Shown here piece after piece: positions 43,642-48,459 of a DNA stretch of 48,459 nucleotides (position 1 is its first letter; each line of letters begins with the position of its first letter). Below the pieces are notes generated by a model. The model saw only the letters and a program-made list of their open reading frames with translations, was not told the DNA's origin and searched no databases. The position numbers were made by a program, and so were the translations under genes. Source of the stretch: Planctomycetota bacterium (GTDB lineage: Bacteria > Planctomycetota > Planctomycetia > Pirellulales > Pirellulaceae); assembly GCA_003671195.1 (NCBI GenBank), contig QWPJ01000247.1, positions 1-48,459 of the forward strand, written 5' to 3'.

Positions 43642-44576
43642 GACATCAACGCGTCGATGCGATCGACCAATATTTTAAGAAACTCCCGGTCGCTCGAGGG
43701 CCTGCCCGGCGCGTTGACCGGGATCGCATCCGAATCGATCACGCCGCGCATCGCAAGCACCATTGCCGCATTGTGCTTGTAGGCCGGAACAGGCGGACGA
43801 AAAGTAAAGCCCCCGAGCATCTGCAGCGCATCGTTGAGCTCATAAAAGCGAGCGTCCTGGTTTCCCCAGTAGATATCCCGAAGTGCAAATGCTTCCGGAT
43901 AGAACGCCGAGAGCCCGAGCAAGTAGTCGCTTCCCCATTGGATCATATCGATCGCAAGGTCATTGCCAGTGTAGATACGGAAATCCGGTCTATATTGGTC
44001 CCTGCATGCAAGGCGTTCCCATTCCATCGCCCTCGAAAGCGAAGAGTGCTTAAGCCCACCGAGGCTCGGAATATCCAATAGGTGGCGGAACGTGTCGATC
44101 GAATAGATCGCTCCAAAAGGGGCGAACATTTTCCCCAGTTCAAAACCTAAAAATCGATCCACCGAAGCCCCGATCCGCCGGTAAACCTCCACGATCCGAT
44201 CCGGCGATTGCTCGACCAATTCGGAACATTGGAACACGATCGGTATGCCTCCTAAAGCACGGATTTCCGAAGCCTGAGTGCAGTAATTGGCAAGCATGTC
44301 TCCATCGAGATCCTCGACGAAGGCCCCGGCGACAAACGGTCGACCTGCGGCCAATCGAGCTACAAGCTGCAGAATCTCGCGTCGCTCGGAAAGCGAAAGT
44401 AGGTTTGCAAACCCAGTATCCATGTTGATCGCTGGAGTCAAACCACAGGCCCAAGTCCGCTCAAGTCCCCGCTGATACGACTCAAAGTCGATCCTACCGA
44501 CCGGTTTCCAAGGGAGATAGGCTGCGGAAATGCCTTCTGGCTTCCTAGAAAAATGCACTTTGGGAATCGCAAGCAT
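43638..44576 (-). CDS. Dihydrodipicolinate synthase (DapA) family protein
   Basis: 312 residues from ATG 44576, the usual family length; the upstream frame to 44747 adds 57 residues without similarity. The N-terminus AIPKVHFSRKPEGISAAYLP differs from the classic DapA GVGVALVTPF. The Schiff-base Lys is presumably in GLKHSSLSRAMEWE. IYTGNDLAIDMIQWGSDYLL matches the GxD region of the family. It probably catalyses an aldol-type or hydratase step on a keto acid, but a specific substrate cannot be given; DapA itself is less likely given the diverged N-terminus. Coupled to the downstream methyltransferase gene. Confidence 0.75.
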   Translation of the reverse strand: MLAIPKVHFSRKPEGISAAYLPWKPVGRIDFESYQRGLERTWACGLTPAINMDTGFANLLSLSERREILQLVARLAAGRPFVAGAFVEDLDGDMLANYCTQASEIRALGGIPIVFQCSELVEQSPDRIVEVYRRIGASVDRFLGFELGKMFAPFGAIYSIDTFRHLLDIPSLGGLKHSSLSRAMEWERLACRDQYRPDFRIYTGNDLAIDMIQWGSDYLLGLSAFYPEAFALRDIYWGNQDARFYELNDALQMLGGFTFRPPVPAYKHNAAMVLAMRGVIDSDAIPVNAPGRPSSDREFLKILVDRIDALMS

Positions 44577-45006
44577 GATGGTCTTCGATGGAGGAATCGA
44601 ACAAGATCGCCTGATTCTATCAGCAGCCCCGTATTGTCCAACGGTCCTAGCCATCGAATTCAGGGCTAGGCTTTTGCTGCACATCCCTCGGTTTGAAGCC
44701 ACTCCTAGCCACCGGATCAACTGTCGAGCTTCCTGGGCCACCCCCACAAGGGGGGTTTTAGGGGGAAACGCGCGTTAAAATCGGAGGTCTAGGTAAATTA
44801 GGAGGTGCAATAAGTAGACTATTCACTAAACTTTAGGGTCTAGGCTCCCCGAACCGATTTTGTGGGGAAACCTGGATAGATGAAACACGCGTCGACATCG
44901 AAGGTCGTGCGGCATTCGATCGGCCTACCCTCAGCAAAGAGTATGCAGCCATAGAGTGTACGACGCGGGCAGCGGTATACCCTTTTTTGTTATTGGAGAA
45001 TTTCGA
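44577..45006 (+). other. 430-bp gap: leader region of the Cys-rich protein gene
   Basis: No established gene. ACCCCC-acaag-GGGGGT then TTTT (44740-44759) is a short hairpin. AAAATCGG (44777-44784) is complementary to CCGATTTT (44854-44861), and GGTCTAGG occurs at 44786 and 44837. TCCCC (44846-44850) can pair with GGGGA (44864-44868). A 24-codon open frame runs 44880-44954 (ATG to TAG). The next gene has GGAG 8 nt before its ATG at 45007. A structured or regulated leader is possible but not proven. Confidence 0.4.
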
Positions 45007-45633
45007 ATGCGTCGATTGATTATTGCTTTGGCGATTGTTGGATGTGCGATCGCGACCTCGTCGAGTGCTTCGGCTGGTATTTTCGGCCGCAAGAAGGATT
45101 GCAGCGGTGCTTCGGCTGCTTGCTGTGCACCAGCACCAGCACCGGTTTGCGATTCAGCTCCTGCCTGTGCACCAGCACCCAAGCGAGAAGGATTGTTGAC
45201 TCGTTTGCACGCACGCAAGGCAGCTTGCAGCGGCGCTGCAGTAGCAGCATGCGAACCAGCACCAGCACCGGCTTGCGATGCAGCTCCAGCTTGTGCACCA
45301 GCTCCTAAGCGAGAAGGCCTCCTGGCCCGCTTGCACGCTCGCAAGAAGGCTTGCAGCGGTGCAGCCGCTCCAGCAGAAAGCTGCTGCGATGCAGCTCCTG
45401 CACCTTGTGCAGCTCCAGCTCCAGCTCCTTGTGCAGCACCTGCAGCTAGCTGCTGCGATGCAGCTCCAGCTTGCGATGCTGCTCCAGCTTGTGCACCTGC
45501 TCCTAAGCGAGAAGGCCTTCTGGCCCGCTTGCATGCACGCAAGAAGTCCTGCGGCGGTGCCGCTGCTCCAGCAGCTAGCTGCTGCGATGCAGCTCCTGCT
45601 CCAGCCCCAGCCCCAGCTTGCGGCTGCAACTAA
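45007..45633 (+). CDS. Secreted Cys/Ala/Pro-rich repeat protein
   Basis: 208 residues from ATG 45007 (GGAG 8 nt upstream). Residues 1-24 are a signal peptide (RRLIIALAIVGCAIATSSSA). The mature protein is built of repeats: CAPAPKREGLLxRLHARKxxC occurs three times, joined by stretches of CDAAPAC, APAPC and SCCDAAP type. I count 23 Cys in about 185 mature residues, spaced by Ala, Pro and Gly; the basic RxLHARKK blocks recur at about 50-60 residue steps. It ends PAPACGCN. It may be a disulfide-bonded cell-wall-like or extracellular matrix protein, or bind metal; no fold is recognised. The gene is monocistronic, with a terminator at 45687-45716. The opposite strand is open only because of the GCA/TGC-type repeats. 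Confidence 0.8.
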   Translation: MRRLIIALAIVGCAIATSSSASAGIFGRKKDCSGASAACCAPAPAPVCDSAPACAPAPKREGLLTRLHARKAACSGAAVAACEPAPAPACDAAPACAPAPKREGLLARLHARKKACSGAAAPAESCCDAAPAPCAAPAPAPCAAPAASCCDAAPACDAAPACAPAPKREGLLARLHARKKSCGGAAAPAASCCDAAPAPAPAPACGCN

Positions 45634-45686
45634 TTTCAGTTTCATGGCCTTATGCCATTGAATATCGATTCATTGAATCCACTACG

Positions 45687-45716
45687 AGCGGTCTTCGAAA
45701 GCAGGCCGCTTTTTTT
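45687..45716 (+). terminator. Rho-independent terminator of the Cys-rich protein gene
   Basis: AGCGGTC (45687-45693) pairs with GGCCGCT (45704-45710; one G-U), with a 10-nt loop, followed by a run of seven T. It lies 54 bp after the stop codon of the Cys-rich gene and 35 bp before the hydrolase start. A clear intrinsic terminator, which isolates the gene upstream. Confidence 0.8.
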
Positions 45717-45750
45717 CTGCCTAGAGTCAGTCCCTTCCTTGAGATGAATC

Positions 45751-46551
45751 ATGCGATTTAGCCTTTTTCCAACCAAGCACTCTGACCAAACAACCCTGGT
45801 CGAAGATACACTCGTCGAAGTCGGTCAGGGATCCAAAGTGGTCGTTTTCCTCCATGGACTTTTCGGATCCACCGAGCATTGGACCGGGACGATGGATGCC
45901 CTTGCCGAGGATTACCGCTCGATTGCAGTCCAGCTCCCTTTGGACCGCAAAGGTGATCGCCGTTCCGATGGCGTTCGCTCAATCTCCGAGTTGACCGCGA
46001 CGGTCGATCGAGCCCTTGATCGCGCTCGAATCGATCAGCCTATCGTTTTGGTCGGAAACTCACTCGGAGGACTCCTTGCGATCGACTACACCCTTCAGTA
46101 CCCAGAACGCGTCTGCGGACTGGTCCTGGCCGGCTCGGCCGGACTCCACGAACGGAGCCTGACCGATGGGAACAAACCAAAAGCCACCCGAGAATTCGTT
46201 CGGTCCGTCATCGGCGGGATCTTTTACGATCAAGCTTTGGTAACCGATGAGCTGGTCGAAGACTGGTTCGAAACCATGCAGGACCGGAACTACACGAGGT
46301 TCATCCTGAGGATGTCTCGGGCAACCCGCGACCGAAACGTCGAGAAAGAACTCGATCGGATCACCGCGCCGACGTTGATCGTCTGGGGCCGACAAGACCA
46401 AATCACCCCGCCTGATGTCGGCATTCAATTCCAGGCGAAAATCCATGGCTCCGAGCTTGTTTTCCTTGACCGATGCGCCCATGTCCCGAACGTCGAACAG
46501 CCCGAATTGTTCTATGAGCAACTGGCCAAATTCCTACCCAAGTGTTTCTAG
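45751..46551 (+). CDS. Alpha/beta hydrolase
   Basis: 266 residues. The oxyanion region is VVVFLHGLFGSTEHW, the nucleophile elbow GNSLGG (Ser), the acid Asp in IVWGRQDQITPP, and the catalytic His in DRCAHVPNVEQPE. It has the fold and triad of esterase/lipase-type or C-C hydrolase enzymes (MhpC-like), but the substrate is unknown. The family also holds OleB-like proteins; no ole genes are adjacent. The tricorn-like gene begins 24 bp downstream, so the two may form an operon. Confidence 0.9.
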   Translation: MRFSLFPTKHSDQTTLVEDTLVEVGQGSKVVVFLHGLFGSTEHWTGTMDALAEDYRSIAVQLPLDRKGDRRSDGVRSISELTATVDRALDRARIDQPIVLVGNSLGGLLAIDYTLQYPERVCGLVLAGSAGLHERSLTDGNKPKATREFVRSVIGGIFYDQALVTDELVEDWFETMQDRNYTRFILRMSRATRDRNVEKELDRITAPTLIVWGRQDQITPPDVGIQFQAKIHGSELVFLDRCAHVPNVEQPELFYEQLAKFLPKCF

Positions 46552-46575
46552 TAAGACGCAGATTGTCGAAATACG

Positions 46576-48459
46576 ATGCGATTTGAATTCCGCCTTATTG
46601 TAATCCTGTTGATCGTAGCCTTCCCTCGCTTGGCGTTTGACCTCAGGGCACAAGCCCAAGAGCCCATCGCGATTCGCATGGCAAGCGACTTTAGCCTCTC
46701 GCCCGACGGCCAAACATTGGTCTTCCGTTGGGCCAACGAGTTGTGGTCGACCTCAACCCTCGGTGGAAACGTGAGTCGACTGACCAACCACCCGGCCATC
46801 GACGCCGAACCGCGATTCTCTCCCGATGGCAAACGCATCGCGTTTGTAAGCAATCGATCCGGCTCGAATCAAATCTATGTGATGGACGCACAAGGCGGAA
46901 TTCCCGAACAGAAGACCTACCACTCCGAAGGCTATTCGCTTGCCGATTGGTTCCCAGACGGCAATAGCGTATTGGCTCTGGCCAGCCGCGATCATTTCTG
47001 GCGCGGTGGCAACCGCATGATCCAGGTCGATATCACGAAGAGGGCAGCAGAAAAGGTACTTCTGGATGATACCGCATCGAACCCATCGCTGTCGGCCGAT
47101 GGGAAAAACATCCTGTTTGTTCGGGAAGGAGAACGTTGGTGGCGCAAAGGCTACCAAGGCGAACGCTCGGCGCAGATTTGGTTGCTCGATCTGACGAACA
47201 ACACCACCAAAGAGCTACTGCACGAAAAAGTCGAATGCTTGTGGCCTCTTTGGATGCCTGGTGGAAAGTCTTTTTACTTCGCAAAAGGTACCGCGCATGG
47301 ACTCGACCTTTGGCGTTATCGATTCGCTACCGGGGATCAACCCGCTCGCCAACGCAAAGTCTGGGGCTTCGACGACGATTCGATCGCTAAACCCGCGATT
47401 TCGCGAAACGGCTCGACCATCGTCTTTCGGCACCTCTTCGATACCTACATCCTGCGACCTGGCAAAGACCAGCACCCCACTAAACTTGCCCTGAGTGTCG
47501 CGGCCGATACGGACCTTCCAGAGGACCTCCTAAGGTCCTCGACCAGTCGTGCCGAACAAGTCGCTTTTAGCGACGATGGCCTCGAGATCGCGATGAGCGT
47601 CAACGGAGATCTGTGGGTCATGGACACCGAACTCAAAGAGCCCATCCAAGCCACCCGCTCGGATGCTTATGAGGAATCTCCCATTTTTGCCAACGATGGA
47701 AAGTCCCTGTGGTTTTCTCGTCGTCAGGACGGACAAGTCGATCTTTGGAAACTCGAGCCGAAAGATCCGTCCAAGTACTGGTGGCAGCAAAAGGAGTTTG
47801 TCGAAACTCGCATGACCGAATCGACCGGCTCGAAAACCAACCTGCGATTTACCCCCAATGGAAAGCACCTGCTGTTCCAACAAGGTCGCGGAACGCTCGT
47901 TGCCATGAACCTCGAAACCAAAGAAACGACAACCATGGTCGATGGCTTTAGCGAGGTCGGTTACTCGATCTCCCCCGATAGCCAATGGATCGCTTATTCC
48001 TCCCAAGACGATGATTTCAACAGCGAAATCTGGATCATGCCGCTCGATAAACATTCCGATCCAGTGAACGTTTCACGCCATCCGGACAACGACCAATCGC
48101 CAGTCTTCTCGCCCGACGGAAAAATCCTAGCCTTCACCGGCCGGCGGTCCCAAGACGAAAGCGACATCTACTACCTTTATTTGCAAGAGGAATTCGACGA
48201 CGAGTCTTCACGCGATCGGACCCTCGATAAAGCGATCGAAACGATGAAGAAGAAACGCCCAAAACAGCCTGCTGCGGAACCTAAAGCCGAGACCAATCCC
48301 GCCGAAAATAAAACCCCCGAAAATAAAACCCCCGAGAATAAAGCCCCCGAGAATAAAACCGACGGAAAGGACAAACCCGTCGAGGAAAAGCCCAAAACCG
48401 AACGCGCCAACGATGCCGATGCAAAGCCCTTCCGAATCGACTTCGATAAAATCCATCAA
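46576..48459 (+). CDS. Tricorn/TolB-like beta-propeller protein (partial, probable protease)
   Basis: The frame is open from ATG 46576 through 628 codons to the window edge. Residues 1-28 are a signal peptide (LIVILLIVAFPRLAFDLRAQ). WD40/PD40-type blades repeat: LSPDGQTLVFRWANELWSTS, FSPDGKRIAFVSNRSGSNQI, FTPNGKHLLFQQGR, ISPDSQWIAYSSQDDDFNSE, FSPDGKILAFTGRRSQDESD. A charged linker (48241-48459) follows. Tricorn proteases continue with a PDZ and an S41 peptidase domain, which would lie beyond the window, so the protease assignment is inferred. It should act outside the cytoplasm. Confidence 0.8.
   Translation, partial: MRFEFRLIVILLIVAFPRLAFDLRAQAQEPIAIRMASDFSLSPDGQTLVFRWANELWSTSTLGGNVSRLTNHPAIDAEPRFSPDGKRIAFVSNRSGSNQIYVMDAQGGIPEQKTYHSEGYSLADWFPDGNSVLALASRDHFWRGGNRMIQVDITKRAAEKVLLDDTASNPSLSADGKNILFVREGERWWRKGYQGERSAQIWLLDLTNNTTKELLHEKVECLWPLWMPGGKSFYFAKGTAHGLDLWRYRFATGDQPARQRKVWGFDDDSIAKPAISRNGSTIVFRHLFDTYILRPGKDQHPTKLALSVAADTDLPEDLLRSSTSRAEQVAFSDDGLEIAMSVNGDLWVMDTELKEPIQATRSDAYEESPIFANDGKSLWFSRRQDGQVDLWKLEPKDPSKYWWQQKEFVETRMTESTGSKTNLRFTPNGKHLLFQQGRGTLVAMNLETKETTTMVDGFSEVGYSISPDSQWIAYSSQDDDFNSEIWIMPLDKHSDPVNVSRHPDNDQSPVFSPDGKILAFTGRRSQDESDIYYLYLQEEFDDESSRDRTLDKAIETMKKKRPKQPAAEPKAETNPAENKTPENKTPENKAPENKTDGKDKPVEEKPKTERANDADAKPFRIDFDKIHQ
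48301..48360 (+). repeat. Four 15-bp units encoding a PENKT/A repeat
   Basis: Four in-frame 15-nt units encode (A/P)-E-N-K-(T/A) in the linker of the tricorn-like protein. Charged flexible hinge; unit number may vary among relatives by slippage. Confidence 0.8.

Noticed and set aside
44577..44747. N-terminal extension of the DapA-like gene
   Set aside because: The 57 added residues show no family similarity and the shorter form has the normal family length.
44880..44954. 24-codon open frame in the leader of the Cys-rich gene
   Set aside because: Too short and without a ribosome site to be called a gene; noted only as a leader element.
44931..45629. Minus-strand frame rich in Gly/Ala/Gln over the Cys-rich gene
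   Set aside because: The repeats of GCA/GCT/TGC keep both strands open. The plus strand has a signal peptide, ribosome site and terminator; the minus strand has none.

Overview
The window looks like a chromosomal segment of a planctomycete, most likely of the Pirellulales. The evidence is gene content. There is a PSCyt1/DUF1549/DUF1553 protein followed by a DUF1501 protein (36.7-40.8 kb), a pilin-like DUF1559 protein overlapping a small lipoprotein (41.1-42.6 kb), a GldA/GldFG-like ABC cassette with DUF4340 (0-5.6 kb), a CxxxC heavy-metal-domain lipoprotein, a tricorn-like protein and a Cys/Ala/Pro-repeat secreted protein. GTG and TTG starts are common and many genes lack a clear Shine-Dalgarno sequence. 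I saw no rRNA, tRNA or CRISPR array.

Layout. 1-5.6 kb (minus): gliding-type ABC ATPase, a permease fused to a GldG-like domain, and a DUF4340 protein cut by the window edge. 5.8-8.8 kb (minus): ComF, a zeta-crystallin-type quinone oxidoreductase and a KAS III/OleA-like enzyme. 8.8-13.2 kb: a scarred region. It holds two separated pieces of tyrosine recombinase, an intact CHP02574-type antitoxin whose RelE/ParE-like toxin is broken, two short dispersed repeats, a two-domain M16 protease gene, and a third scrap resembling the same integrase on the far side of the protease. 13.2-21.4 kb (minus): housekeeping genes, namely a thioesterase overlapping rpsR, an old-yellow-enzyme relative, lgt with a PDZ-like insertion, panC, purQ, a DUF480 gene and a PQQ-type propeller. 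21.6-31.4 kb (plus): HMA lipoprotein, dnaE, hrpB, speA and a WYL regulator. 31.5-36.2 kb: a nucleotidyltransferase-like protein, moaD, a D-2-hydroxyacid dehydrogenase, two tandem TatA-like proteins, a small membrane-anchored unknown and homoserine dehydrogenase. 36.7-43.1 kb (plus): planctomycete-type secreted or surface proteins. 43.1-44.6 kb (minus): a SpoU methyltransferase and a DapA-like aldolase. 45.0-48.5 kb (plus): the Cys-rich repeat protein with its own terminator, an alpha/beta hydrolase, and the start of a tricorn-like protease.

How the genes may work together. The ABC genes probably form one membrane machine. The TatA-like proteins could help export twin-arginine proteins such as the DUF1501 product. 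dnaE-hrpB and the yceH/purQ/panC/lgt run look like co-transcribed housekeeping strings. The most unusual items are the integrase scraps on both sides of the M16 gene, the Cys-rich repeat protein with its long leader, the PDZ-like insertion in Lgt, and the orphaned antitoxin. All functions are inferred from motifs read by eye; no database search was run.
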